Of a stretch of 64,000 nt of DNA, positions 1 to 13,874 are shown in pieces. Both the position numbers and the translations under genes were made by a program. Origin of the DNA: Hyaloperonospora brassicae (Eukaryota > Oomycota > Peronosporomycetes > Peronosporales > Peronosporaceae); NCBI GenBank assembly GCA_947650285.1, contig CANTFL010001458.1:124001-188000 (forward strand), read 5' to 3'. The first letter of the stretch is position 1, and each line of letters opens with the position of its first letter. The notes beneath the pieces were generated by a model. That model worked only from the letters and a program-made list of their open reading frames with translations, had not been told where the DNA came from and did not search any database.

Positions 1-3000
1 ATCATTGATCAGGTAGGTGATCGCGATCAAGTTGGTGTGGAGCACACCATGTGATCCGCGATCAAGCAAGGCGATCACGATCAGGAAGCGATCGAGATCG
101 TGATCAGTGATCAGATATGTGATCGAGATCGTGATCAGTGATCAGATATGTGATCGCGATCGTGACCATTGATCTGGTATGTGATCGCGATCAAGTTGGT
201 GTGGAGCACACCGTGTGATCCGCGACCAGCATGGCGATCACGATCAGGAAGCGATCGAGATCGTGATCAGTGATCAGATATGTGACCGCGGTCGTGACCA
301 TTGATCAGGTAGGTGATCGCGATCAAGCTGGTGTGGAGCACACCATGTGATCCGCGATCAGCAAGGCGATCACGATCAGGAAGCGATCGAGATCGTGATC
401 AGTGATCAGGTATGTGATCGCGATCGTGATCATTGATCAGGCAGGTGATCGCGATCAGCAAAGCGATCACGATCAGGAAGCGATCGAATCGTGACCATTG
501 ATGAGGTAGGTGATCGCGATCAAGCTGGTGTGGAGCACACCATGTGATCCGCGATCAGCAAGGCGATCACGATCAGGAAGCGATCGAGATCGTGATCAGT
601 GATCAGGTATGTGATCGCGATCAAGTTGGTCGTTGATCACTAGGTGATCGCGATCAGCAAGGCGATCACGATCAGGGACGCGATCGCGATCGTGACCATT
701 GATCAGGTAGGTGATCGCGATCAACTTGGTGTGGAGCACACCATGTGATCCGCGATCAGCAAGGCGATCACGATCAGGAAGCGATCGAGATCGTGATCAG
801 TGATCAGGTATGTGCTCGCGATCGTGATCATTGATCAGGTAGGTGATCGCGATCAAGCTGGTGTGGAGCACACCATGTGATCCGCGATCAGCAAGGCGAT
901 CACGATCAGGAAGCGATCGAGATCGTGATCAGTGATCAGGTATGTGATCGCGATCAAGTTGGTGTGGAGCACACCATGTGATCCGCGATCAGCAAGGCGA
1001 TCACGATCAGGGAAGCGATCGAGATCGTGATCAATGATCAGGTAGGTGATCGCGATCAAGTTGGTGTGGAGCACACCATGTGATCCGCGATCAGCAAGGC
1101 GATCACGATCAGGAAGCGATCGAGATCGTGATCAGTGATCAGGTATGTGATCGCGATCAAGTTGGTGTGGAGCACACCATGTGATCCGCGATCAGCAAGG
1201 CGATCACGATCAGGAAGCGATCGAGATCGTGATCAGTGATCAGGTATGTGATCGCGATCAAGTTGGTGTGGAGCACACCATGTGATCCGCGATCAGCAAG
1301 GCGATCACGATCAGGAAGCGATCGAGATCGTGATCAGTGATCAGATATGTGATCGCGATCGTGACCATTGATCTGGTATGTGATCGCGATCAAGTTGGTG
1401 TGGAGCACACCATGTGATCCGCGATCAGCATGGCGATCACGATCAGGAAGCGATCGAGATCGTGATCAGTGATCAGATATGTGATCGCGATCGTGACCAT
1501 TGATCAGGTAGGTGATCGCGATCAAGTTGGTGTGGAGCACACCATGTGATCCGCGATCAGCAAGGCGATCACGATCAGGAAGCGATCGAGATCGTGATCA
1601 GTGATCAGATATGTGATCGTGATCGTGACGATTGATCAGGTAGGTGATCGCGATCAAGCTGGTGTGGAGCACACCATGTGATCCGCGATCAGCAAGGCGA
1701 TCACGATCAGGAAGCGATCGAGATCGTGATCAGTGATCAGGTATGTGGTCGCGATCGTGATCATTGATCAGGTAGGTGATCGCGATCAAGTGGTGTGGAG
1801 CACACCATGTGATCCGCGATCAGCAAGGCGATCACGATCAGGAAGCGATCGAGATCGTGATCAGTGATCAGGTATGTGATCGCGATCGTGACATTGATCA
1901 GGTAGGTGATCGCGATCAAGTTGGTGTGGAGCACACCATGTGATCCGCGATCAGCAAGGCGATCACGATCAGGAAGCGATCGAGATCGTGATCAGTGATC
2001 AGATATGTGATCGCGATCGTGATCATTGATCAGGTAGGTGATCGCGATCAAGTTGGTGTGGAGCACACCATGTGATCCGCGATCAGCAAGGCGATCACGA
2101 TCAGGAAGCGATCGAGATCGTGATCAGTGATCAGGTATGTGCTCGCGATCGTGATCATTGATCAGGTAGGTGATCGCGATCAAGTTGGTGTGGAGCACAC
2201 CATGTGATCCGCGATCAGCAAGGCGATCACGATCAGGAAGCGATCGAGATCGTGAAAGTGATCAGATATGTGCTCGCGATCGTGATCATTGATCAGGTAG
2301 GTGATCGCGATCAAGTTGGTGTGGAGCACACCATGTGATCCGCAATCAGCAAGGCGATCACGATCAGGAAGCGATCGAGATCGTGATCAGTGATCAGGTA
2401 TGTGATCGCGATCAAGTTGGTGTGGAGCACACCATGTGATCCGCGATCAGCAAGGCGATCACGATCAGGAAGCGATCGAGATCGTGATCAGTGATCAGGT
2501 ATGTGATCGCGATCAAGTTGGTGTGGAGCACACCATGTGATCCGCGATCAGCAAGGCGATCACGATCAGGAAGCGCTCGAGATCGTGATCATTGATCAGG
2601 TATGTGATCGCGATCAAGTTGGTGTGGAGCACACCATGTGATCCGCGATCAGCAAGGCGATCACGATCAGGAAGCGATCGCGATCGTGATCAGTGATCAG
2701 GTAGGTGATCGCGATCAAGTTGGTGTGGAGCACACCATGTGATCCGCGATCAGCAAGGCGATCACGATCAGGAAGCGATCGAGATCGTGATCAGTGATCA
2801 GGTATGTGATCGCGATCGTGACCATTGATCAGGTAGGTGATCGCGATCAAGTTGGTGTGGAGCACACCATGTGATCCGCGATCAGCAAGGCGATCACGAT
2901 CAGGAAGCGATCGAGATCGTGATCAGTGATCAGATATGTGGTGGATATGAATTGATCAGGTAGGTGATCGCGATCAAGTTGGTGTGGAGCACACCATGTG

Positions 3001-4640
3001 ATCCGCGATCAGCAAGGCGATCACGATCAGGAAGCGATCGAGATCGTGATCAGTGATCAGGTATGTGATCGCGATCGTGATCATTGATGAGGTAGGTGAT
3101 CGCGATCAAGCTGGTGTGGAGCACACCATGTGATCCGCGATCAGCAAGGCGATCACGATCAGGAAGCGATCGAGATCGTGATCAGTGATCAGGTATGTGA
3201 TCGCGATCGTGATCATTGATCAGGTATGTGATCGCGATCAAGCTGGTGTGGAGCACACCATGTGATCCGCGATCAGCAAGGCGATCACGATCAGGAAGCG
3301 ATCGAGATCGTGATCAGTGATCAGGTATGTGATGCGATCAATTGATCAGGTAGGTGATCGCGATCAAGCTGGTGTGGAGCACACCATGTGATCCGCGATC
3401 AGCAAGGCGATCACGATCAGGAAGCGATCGAGATCGTGATCAGTGATCAGGATCGTGATCAGGTATGTGATCGCGATCAAGTTGGTGTGGAGCACACCAT
3501 GTGATCCGCGATCAGCAAGGCGATCACGATCAGGAAGCGATCGAGATCGTGATCAGTGATCAGGTATGTGATCGCGATCAAGTTGGTGTGGAGCACACCA
3601 TGTGATCCGCGATCAGCAAGGCGATCACGATCAGGAAGCGATCGAGATCGTGATCAGTGATCAGGTATGTGATCGCGATCGTGACCATTGATCAGGTAGG
3701 TGATCGCGATCAACTTGGTGTGGAGCACACCATGTGATCCGCGATCAGCAAGGCGATCACGATCAGGAAGCGATCGAGATCGTGATCAGTGATCAGGTAT
3801 GTGATCGCGATCGTAATTGATCAGGTAGGTGATCGCGATCAAGTTGGTGTGGAGCACACCATGTGATCCGCGATCAGCAAGGCGATCACGATCAGGAAGC
3901 GATCGAGATCGTGATCAGTGATCAGGTATGTGATCGCGATCAAGTTGGTGTGGAGCACACCATGTGATCCGCGATCAGCAAGGCGATCACGATCAGGAAG
4001 CGATCGAGATCGTGATCAGTGATCAGGTAGGTGATCGCGATCAAGTTGGTGTGGAGCACACCATGTGATCCGCGATCAGCAAGGCGATCACGATCAGGAA
4101 GCGATCGAGTGGAGGAGAGTGGCGATCGTGATCAGTGATCAGGTATGTGATCGCGATCAAGTTGGTGTGGAGCACACCATGTGATCCGCGATCAGCAAGG
4201 CGATCACGATCAGGAAGCGATCGAGATCGTGATCAGTGATCAGATATGTGATCGCGATCGTGATCATTGATCAGGTATGTGATCGCGATCAAGTTGGTGT
4301 GGAGCACACCATGTGATCCGCGATCAGCAAGGCGATCACGATCAGGAAGCGATCGAGATCGTGATCAGTGATCAGGTATGTGATCGCGATCATGATCATT
4401 GATCAGGTAGGTGATCGCGATCAACTGGTGTGGAGCACACCATGTGATCCGCGATCAGCAAGGCGATCACGATCAGGAAGCGATCGAGATCGTGATCAGT
4501 GATCAGATATGTGATCGCGATCGTGACCATTGATCAGGTATGTGATCGCGATCAAGTTGGTGTGGAGCACACCATGTGATCCGCGATCAGCAAGGCGATC
4601 ACGATCAGGAAGCGATCGAGATCGTGATCAGTGATCAGAT
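1..4640 (+). repeat. Mixed zone of 132-bp and 101-bp units
   Basis: Long and short units alternate irregularly. Long units are recognised by CGTGACCATTGATC or CGTGATCATTGATC between the GTATGTG and GTAGGTG stretches. The zone also holds box-less joints at about 441-470 and 641-665, where GTGATCGCGATC runs directly into AGCAA without the dyad box, and a unit near 3330 with a shortened 31-bp segment. Some short units read GTAGGTG (2700, 4026) rather than GTATGTG, consistent with a crossover on the other side of the diagnostic base. There is no gene in this stretch. Confidence 0.9.
4107..4124 (+). other. Filler-like insertion at an atypical position
   Basis: Between GCGATCGAG and GCGATCGTGATC a G/A-rich string (TGGAGGAGAGTG) interrupts the invariant GAAGCGATCGAGATCG part of a short unit. 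Almost all other fillers sit about 30 bp downstream in the slot of the 31-bp segment. The composition matches the other fillers, so it may share their origin. Related small disruptions in the same invariant part occur near 9056, 12270 (AGGAGGACGCGATCG) and 12621 (a 3-bp GAT gain). Confidence 0.7.
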
Positions 4641-7600
4641 GTGGATGTATGATCAGGTATGTGATCGCGATCAAGTTGGTGTGGAGCACACCATGTGATC
4701 CGCGATCAGCAAGGCGATCACGATCAGGAAGCGATCGAGATCGTGATCAGTGATAGTATGTGTGGATTGATCAGGTATGTGATCGCGATCAAGTTGGTGT
4801 GGAGCACACCATGTGATCCGCGATCAGCAAGGCGATCACGATCAGGAAGCGATCGAGATCGTGATAGTGATCAGTATGTGATCGCGATCGTGATCAGTGA
4901 TCAGGTAGGTGATCGCGATCAAGTTGGTGTGGAGCACACCATGTGATCCGCGATCAGCAAGGCGATCACGATCAGGAAGCGATCGAGATCGTGATCAGTG
5001 ATCAGGTATGTGATCGCGATCAAGTTGGTGTGGAGCACACCATGTGATCCGCGATCAGCAAGGCGATCACGATCAGGAAGCGATCGAGATCGTGATCAGT
5101 GATCAGGTATGTGATCGCGATCAAGTTGGTGTGGAGCACACCATGTGATCCGCGATCAGCAAGGCGATCACGATCAGGAAGCGATCGAGATCGTGATCAG
5201 TGATCAGGTATGTGATCGCGATCGTGATCATTGATCAGGTAGGTGATCGCGATCAAGCTTGGTGTGGAGCACACCATGTGATCCGCGATCAGCAAGGCGA
5301 TCACGATCAGGAAGCGATCGAGATCGTGATCAGTGATCAGGTATGGGGTGATCGCGATCAAGTTGGTGTGGAGCACACCATGTGATCCGCGATCAGCAAG
5401 GCGATCACGATCAGGAAGCGATCGAGATCGTGATCAGTGATCAGGTATGTGCTCGCGGGGAATGATCAGGTAGGTGATCGCGATCAAGTTGGTGTGGAGC
5501 ACACCATGTGATCCGCGATCAGCAAGGCGATCACGATCAGGAAGCGATCGAGATCGTGATCAGTGATCAGGTATGTGATCGCGATCAAGTTGGTGTGGAG
5601 CACACCATGTGATCCGCGATCAGCAAGGCGATCACGATCAGGAAGCGATCGAGATCGTGATCAGTGATCAGTATGTGTGGTGAAGGTATGTGATCGCGAT
5701 CAAGTTGGTGTGGAGCACACCATGTGATCCGCGATCAGCAAGGCGATCACGATCAGGAAGCGATCGAGATCGTGATCAGTGATAGGGTGGAGGACATGAT
5801 CAGGTATGTGATCGCGATCAAGTTGGTGTGGAGCACACCATGTGATCCGCGATCAGCAAGGCGATCACGATCAGGAAGCGATCGAGATCGTGATCAGTGA
5901 TCAGGGGAAGTGATCAGGTATGTGATCGCGATCAAGTTGGTGTGGAGCACACCATGTGATCCGCGATCAGCAAGGCGATCACGATCAGGAAGCGATCGAG
6001 ATCGTGATCAGTGATCAGGTATGGGGAAGGTAGGTGATCGCGATCAAGTTGGTGTGGAGCACACCATGTGATCCGCGATCAGCAAGGCGATCACGATCAG
6101 GAAGCGATCGAGATCGTGATCAGTGATCAGGTATGTGATCGCGATCAAGTGGTGGTGTGGAGCACACCATGTGATCCGCGATCAGCAAGGCGATCACGAT
6201 CAGGAAGCGATCGAGATCGTGATCAGTGATCAGGTATGTGATCGCGATCAAGTTGGTGTGGAGCACACCATGTGATCCGCGATCAGCAAGGCGATCACGA
6301 TCAGGAAGCGATCGAGATCGTGATCAGTGATCAGGTATGTGATGGATGTGATAGGTAGGTGATCGCGATCAAGTTGGTGTGGAGCACACCATGTGATCCG
6401 CGATCAGCAAGGCGATCACGATCAGGAAGCGATCGAGATCGTGATCAGTGATCAGGTATGTGATCGCGATCAAGTTGGTGTGGAGCACACCATGTGATCC
6501 GCGATCAGCAAGGCGATCACGATCAGGAAGCGATCGAGATCGTGATCAGTGATCAGGTATGTGATCGCGATCAAGTTGGTGTGGAGCACACCATGTGATC
6601 CGCGATCAGCAAGGCGATCACGATCAGGAAGCGATCGAGATCGTGATCAGTGATCAGGTATGTGATCGCGATCAAGTTGGTGTGGAGCACACCATGTGAT
6701 CCGCGATCAGCAAGGCGATCACGATCAGGAAGCGATCGAGATCGTGATCAGTGATCAGGTATGTGATCGCGATCAAGTTGGTGTGGAGCACACCATGTGA
6801 TCCGCGATCAGCAAGGCGATCACGATCAGGAAGCGATCGAGATCGTGATCAGTGATCAGGTATGTGATCGCGATCAAGTTGGTGTGGAGCACACCATGTG
6901 ATCCGCGATCAGCAAGGCGATCACGATCAGGAAGCGATCGAGATCGTGATCAGTGATCAGGTATGTGATCGCGATCAAGTTGGTGTGGAGCACACCATGT
7001 GATCCGCGATCAGCAAGGCGATCACGATCAGGAAGCGATCGAGATCGTGATCAGTGATCAGGTATGTGATCGCGATCAAGTTGGTGTGGAGCACACCATG
7101 TGATCCGCGATCAGCAAGGCGATCACGATCAGGAAGCGATCGAGATCGTGATCAGGGTGATCAGGTATGTGATCGCGATCAAGTTGGTGTGGAGCACACC
7201 ATGTGATCCGCGATCAGCAAGGCGATCACGATCAGGAAGCGATCGAGATCGTGATCAGTGATCAGGTATGTGATCGCGATCGAAGTTGGTGGTGGAGCAC
7301 ACCATGTGATCCGCGATCAGCAAGGCGATCACGATCAGGAAGCGATCGAGATCGTGATCAGTGATCAGGTATGTGATCGCGATCAAGTTGGTGTGGAGCA
7401 CACCATGTGATCCGCGATCAGCAAGGCGATCACGATCAGGAAGCGATCGAGATCGTGATCAGTGATCAGGTATGTGATCGCGATCAAGTTGGTGTGGAGC
7501 ACACCATGTGATCCGCGATCAGCAAGGCGATCACGATCAGGAAGCGATCGAGATCGTGATCAGTGATCAGGTATGTGATCGCGATCAAGTTGGTGTGGAG

Positions 7601-10600
7601 CACACCATGTGATCCGCGATCAGCAAGGCGATCACGATCAGGAAGCGATCGAGATCGTGATCAGTGATCAGGTATGTGATCGCGATCAAGTTGGTGTGGA
7701 GCACACCATGTGATCCGCGATCAGCAAGGCGATCACGATCAGGAAGCGATCGAGATCGTGATCGTGATCAGTGATCAGGTATGTAGGTGATCGCGATCAA
7801 GTTGGTGTGGAGCACACCATGTGATCCGCGATCAGCAAGGCGATCACGATCAGGAAGCGATCGAGATCGTGATCAGTGATCAGGTATGTGATCGCGATCA
7901 AGTTGGTGTGGAGCACACCATGTGATCCGCGATCAGCAAGGCGATCACGATCAGGAAGCGATCGAGATCGTGATCAGTGATCAGGTATGTGATCGCGATC
8001 AAGTTGGTGTGGAGCACACCATGTGATCCGCGATCAGCAAGGCGATCACGATCAGGAAGCGATCGAGATCGTGATCAGTGATCAGGTATGTGGATAGGAG
8101 GTAGTGATCGCGATCAAGTTGGTGTGGAGCACACCATGTGATCCGCGATCAGCAAGGCGATCACGATCAGGAAGCGATCGAGATCGTGATCAGAGTGATC
8201 AGGTATGTGATCGCGATCAAGTTGGTGTGGAGCACACCATGTGATCCGCGATCAGCAAGGCGATCACGATCAGGAAGCGATCGAGATCGTGATCAGTGAT
8301 CAGGTATGTGATCGCGATCAAGTTGGTGTGGAGCACACCATGTGATCCGCGATCAGCAAGGCGATCACGATCAGGAAGCGATCGAGATCGTGATCAGTGA
8401 TCAGGTATGTGGTCGGATCGTGAGTGATCAGGTATGTGATCGCGATCAAGTTGGTGTGGAGCACACCATGTGATCCGCGATCAGCAAGGCGATCACGATC
8501 AGGAAGCGATCGAGATCGTGATCAGTGATCAGGTATGGTGATCGCGATCAAGTTGGTGTGGAGCACACCATGTGATCCGCGATCAGCAAGGCGATCACGA
8601 TCAGGAAGCGATCGAGATCGTGATCAGTGATCAGGTATGTGAGGAGAGGGTGATCGCGATCAAGTTGGTGTGGAGCACACCATGTGATCCGCGATCAGCA
8701 AGGCGATCACGATCAGGAAGCGATCGAGATCGTGATCAGTGATCAGGTATGGGATAGGTGATCGCGATCAAGTTGGTGTGGAGCACACCATGTGATCCGC
8801 GATCAGCAAGGCGATCACGATCAGGAAGCGATCGAGATCGTGATCAGTGATCAGGTATGGAGATGAGAAGGAGTGATCGCGATCAAGTTGGTGTGGAGCA
8901 CACCATGTGATCCGCGATCAGCAAGGCGATCACGATCAGGAAGCGATCGAGATCGTGATCAGTGATCAGAGGGGTGATCAGGTATGTGATCGCGATCAAG
9001 TTGGTGTGGAGCACACCATGTGATCCGCGATCAGCAAGGCGATCACGATCAGGAAGATCGAGATCGTGATCGTGATCAGTGATCAGGTATGAGTGATCGC
9101 GATCAAGTTGGTGTGGAGCACACCATGTGATCCGCGATCAGCAAGGCGATCACGATCAGGAAGCGATCGAGATCGTGATCAGTGATCAGGTATGTGATCG
9201 CGATCAAGTTGGTGTGGAGCACACCATGTGATCCGCGATCAGCAAGGCGATCACGATCAGGAAGCGATCGAGATCGTGATCAGGGTGATCAGGTATGTGA
9301 TCGCGATCAAGTTGGTGTGGAGCACACCATGTGATCCGCGATCAGCAAGGCGATCACGATCAGGAAGCGATCGAGATCGTGATCGTGATCAGGTATTGGG
9401 TGATCAGGTATGTGATCGCGATCAAGTTGGTGTGGAGCACACCATGTGATCCGCGATCAGCAAGGCGATCACGATCAGGAAGCGATCGAGATCGTGATCA
9501 GTGATCAGGTATGTGATCGCGATCAAGTTGGTGTGGAGCACACCATGTGATCCGCGATCAGCAAGGCGATCACGATCAGGAAGCGATCGAGATCGTGATC
9601 AGTGATCAGGTATGTGATCGCGATCAAGTTGGTGTGGAGCACACCATGTGATCCGCGATCAGCAAGGCGATCACGATCAGGAAGCGATCGAGATCGTGAT
9701 CAGTGATCAGGTATGTGATCGCGATCAGAGGTTGGTGTGGAGCACACCATGTGATCCGCGATCAGCAAGGCGATCACGATCAGGAAGCGATCGAGATCGA
9801 GATCGTGATCAGTGATCAGGTATGGATCGAGATGAGTGATCAGGTATGTGATCGCGATCAAGTTGGTGTGGAGCACACCATGTGATCCGCGATCAGCAAG
9901 GCGATCACGATCAGGAAGCGATCGAGATCGTGATCAGTGATCAGGTATGGGAAGAAGTAGTGATCGCGATCAAGTTGGTGTGGAGCACACCATGTGATCC
10001 GCGATCAGCAAGGCGATCACGATCAGGAAGCGATCGAGATCGTGATCAGTGATCAGGTATGTGATGGGTGTGATGATAGGTAGTGATCGCGATCAAGTTG
10101 GTGTGGAGCACACCATGTGATCCGCGATCAGCAAGGCGATCACGATCAGGAAGCGATCGAGATCGTGATCAGTGATCAGGTATGTGATCGCGATCAAGTT
10201 GGTGTGGAGCACACCATGTGATCCGCGATCAGCAAGGCGATCACGATCAGGAAGCGATCGAGATGATCAGTGATCAGGTGATGTGATCGCGATCAAGTTG
10301 GTGTGGAGCACACCATGTGATCCGCGATCAGCAAGGCGATCACGATCAGGAAGCGATCGAGATCGTGATCAGTGATCAGGTATGTGATGGGAGTGATCGC
10401 GATCAAGTTGGTGTGGAGCACACCATGTGATCCGCGATCAGCAAGGCGATCACGATCAGGAAAGCGATCGAGATCGTGATCGGAGTGATCAGGTATGTGA
10501 TCGCGATCAAGTTGGTGTGGAGCACACCATGTGATCCGCGATCAGCAAGGCGATCACGATCAGGAAGCGATCGAGATCGTGATCAGTGATCAGGTATGTG

Positions 10601-12679
10601 ATCGCGATCAAGTTGGTGTGGAGCACACCATGTGATCCGCGATCAGCAAGGCGATCACGATCAGGAAGCGATCGAGATCGTGATCAGTGATCAGGTATGG
10701 AGGGGAGGATAGGTAGTGATCGCGATCAAGTTGGTGTGGAGCACACCATGTGATCCGCGATCAGCAAGGCGATCACGATCAGGAAGCGATCGAGATCGTG
10801 ATCAGTGATCAGGTATGTGATCGCGATCAAGTTGGTGTGGAGCACACCATGTGATCCGCGATCAGCAAGGCGATCACGATCAGGAAGCGATCGAGATCGT
10901 GATCAGTGATCAGGTATGTGATCGCGATCAAGTTGGTGTGGAGCACACCATGTGATCCGCGATCAGCAAGGCGATCACGATCAGGAAGCGATCGAGATCG
11001 TGATCAGTGATCAGGTATGTGATCGCGATCAAGTTGGTGTGGAGCACACCATGTGATCCGCGATCAGCAAGGCGATCACGATCAGGAAGCGATCGAGATC
11101 GAGATCGTGATCAGTGATCAGGTATGTGATCGCGATCAAGTTGGTGTGGAGCACACCATGTGATCCGCGATCAGCAAGGCGATCACGATCAGGAAGCGAT
11201 CGAGATCGTGATCAGTGATCAGGTATGTGATCGCGATCAAGTTGGTGTGGAGCACACCATGTGATCCGCGATCAGCAAGGCGATCACGATCAGGAAGCGA
11301 TCGAGATCGTGATCAGTGATCAGGTATGTGATCGCGATCGGGATAAGGTGAATGGTGTGGAGCACACCATGTGATCCGCGATCAGCAAGGCGATCACGAT
11401 CAGGAAGCGATCGAGATCGTGATCAGTGATCAGGTATTGATGGATGTGACATGATCAGGTATGTGATCGCGATCAAGTTGGTGTGGAGCACACCATGTGA
11501 TCCGCGATCAGCAAGGCGATCACGATCAGGAAGCGATCGAGATCGTGATGGCAGTGATCAGGTATGTGATCGCGATCAAGTTGGTGTGGAGCACACCATG
11601 TGATCCGCGATCAGCAAGGCGATCACGATCAGGAAGCGATCGAGATCGTGATCAGTGATCAGGTATTATGAGAAGGTAGTGATCGCGATCAAGTTGGTGT
11701 GGAGCACACCATGTGATCCGCGATCAGCAAGGCGATCACGATCAGGAAGCGATCGAGATCGATCGTGATCAGTGATCAGGTATGTGATCGCGATCAAGTT
11801 GGTGTGGAGCACACCATGTGATCCGCGATCAGCAAGGCGATCACGATCAGGAAGCGATCGAGATCGTGATCAGTGATCAGGTATGTGATCGCGATCAAGT
11901 TGGTGTGGAGCACACCATGTGATCCGCGATCAGCAAGGCGATCACGATCAGGAAGCGATCGAGATCGTGATCAGTGATCAGGTATGTGATGGAGGTGAGG
12001 AGTGATCGCGATCAAGTTGGTGTGGAGCACACCATGTGATCCGCGATCAGCAAGGCGATCACGATCAGGAAGCGATCGAGATCGTGATCAGTGATAGTGA
12101 TCAGGTATGTGATCGCGATCAAGTTGGTGTGGAGCACACCATGTGATCCGCGATCAGCAAGGCGATCACGATCAGGAAGCGATCGAGATCGTGATCAGTG
12201 ATCAGGTATGTGATCGCGATCAAGTTGGTGTGGAGCACACCATGTGATCCGCGATCAGCAAGGCGATCACGATCAGGAGGACGCGATCGAGATCGTGATC
12301 AGTGATCAGGTATGTGATCGCGATCAAGTTGGTGTGGAGCACACCATGTGATCCGCGATCAGCAAGGCGATCACGATCAGGAAGCGATCGAGATCGTGAT
12401 CAGTGATCAGGGGGCAGTGATCAGGTATGTGATCGCGATCAAGTTGGTGTGGAGCACACCATGTGATCCGCGATCAGCAAGGCGATCACGATCAGGAAGC
12501 GATCGAGATCGTGATCAGTGATCAGGTATGTGGAGGAGGTAGGTGATCGCGATCAAGTTGGTGTGGAGCACACCATGTGATCCGCGATCAGCAAGGCGAT
12601 CACGATCAGGAAGCGATCGAGATGATCGTGATCAGTGATCAGGTATGTGATCGCGATCAAGTTGGTGTGGAGCACACCA
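4641..12679 (+). repeat. 101-bp units with a hypervariable filler slot
   Basis: The units are nearly identical to the core unit except at one position, after GATCAGGTATG or GATCAG and before GTGATCGCGATCAAG. Many units there carry a different short string, mostly G, A and T with almost no C on the + strand. Examples start near 4639, 4753, 5345, 5457, 5672, 5783, 5905, 6023, 6342, 7155, 8091, 8413, 8642, 8750, 8859, 8969, 9393, 9948, 10063, 10388, 10695, 11339, 11438, 11548, 11665, 11989, 12410 and 12532. The slot coincides with the place of the 31-bp segment of long units, and some fillers still resemble its end (GATAGGTAG before TGATCGC). They may be degraded remnants of long units, or consensus noise where reads with long and short units were merged. 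Confidence 0.85.
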
Positions 12680-13812
12680 TGTGATCCGCGATCAGCAAGG
12701 CGATCACGATCAGGAAGCGATCGAGATCGTGATCAGTGATCAGGTATGTGATCGCGATCAAGTTGGTGTGGAGCACACCATGTGATCCGCGATCAGCAAG
12801 GCGATCACGATCAGGAAGCGATCGAGATCGTGATCAGTGATCAGGTATGTGATCGCGATCAAGTTGGTGTGGAGCACACCATGTGATCCGCGATCAGCAA
12901 GGCGATCACGATCAGGAAGCGATCGAGATCGTGATCAGTGATCAGGTATGTGATCGCGATCAAGTTGGTGTGGAGCACACCATGTGATCCGCGATCAGCA
13001 AGGCGATCACGATCAGGAAGCGATCGAGATCGTGATCAGTGATCAGGTATGTGATCGCGATCAAGTTGGTGTGGAGCACACCATGTGATCCGCGATCAGC
13101 AAGGCGATCACGATCAGGAAGCGATCGAGATCGTGATCAGTGATCAGGTATGTGATCGCGATCAAGTTGGTGTGGAGCACACCATGTGATCCGCGATCAG
13201 CAAGGCGATCACGATCAGGAAGCGATCGAGATCGTGATCAGTGATCAGGTATGTGATCGCGATCAAGTTGGTGTGGAGCACACCATGTGATCCGCGATCA
13301 GCAAGGCGATCACGATCAGGAAGCGATCGAGATCGTGATCAGTGATCAGGTATGTGATCGCGATCAAGTTGGTGTGGAGCACACCATGTGATCCGCGATC
13401 AGCAAGGCGATCACGATCAGGAAGCGATCGAGATCGTGATCAGTGATCAGGTATGTGATCGCGATCAAGTTGGTGTGGAGCACACCATGTGATCCGCGAT
13501 CAGCAAGGCGATCACGATCAGGAAGCGATCGAGATCGTGATCAGTGATCAGGTATGTGATCGCGATCAAGTTGGTGTGGAGCACACCATGTGATCCGCGA
13601 TCAGCAAGGCGATCACGATCAGGAAGCGATCGAGATCGTGATCAGTGATCAGGTATGTGATCGCGATCAAGTTGGTGTGGAGCACACCATGTGATCCGCG
13701 ATCAGCAAGGCGATCACGATCAGGAAGCGATCGAGATCGTGATCAGTGATCAGGTATGTGATCGCGATCAAGTTGGTGTGGAGCACACCATGTGATCCGC
13801 GATCAGCAAGGC

Positions 13813-13845
13813 GATCACGATCAGGAAGCGATCGAGATCGTGATC
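13813..13845. other. 10-bp inverted repeat with 13-bp spacer (example)
   Basis: GATCACGATC at unit positions 23-32 and GATCGTGATC at 46-55 are exact reverse complements separated by 13 bp, so each unit could fold as a stem-loop or cruciform. Together with the 17-bp dyad box, the 12-bp palindrome and TGATCA-G-TGATCA (unit 51-63), most of the unit is covered by dyads. Some of this follows automatically because GATC is itself palindromic, so the biological weight is uncertain. Confidence 0.8.
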
Positions 13846-13859
13846 AGTGATCAGGTATG

Positions 13860-13871
13860 TGATCGCGATCA
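13860..13871. other. 12-bp perfect palindrome TGATCGCGATCA (example)
   Basis: TGATCGCGATCA is self-complementary over 12 bp and contains the hexamer TCGCGA. It is present once in each 101-bp unit just upstream of the dyad box. The 132-bp unit has this palindrome once and a near copy (TGATCGCGATCG) 31 bp upstream. It forms the 3' part of the 23-bp direct repeat that is duplicated in long units, and its CGCGATCA half is the direct repeat at the ends of the 35-bp deletions found in box-less units. Confidence 0.9.
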
Positions 13872-13874
13872 AGT

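Noticed and set aside
853..1074. Protein-coding genes in the many short open frames on both strands
   Set aside because: All are translations of the repeat itself. They recur as identical or near-identical peptides throughout the array, overlap each other on opposite strands, lack ribosome-binding sites, often need GTG starts in the dyad box, and end wherever a 101-bp unit shifts the frame.
4641..12679. CRISPR array (constant repeats with variable inserts)
   Set aside because: The constant part is about 90 bp, the inserts are very short and of irregular length and composition, many units have none, and there is no leader or cas gene. The repeats continue for 64 kb with changing unit length.
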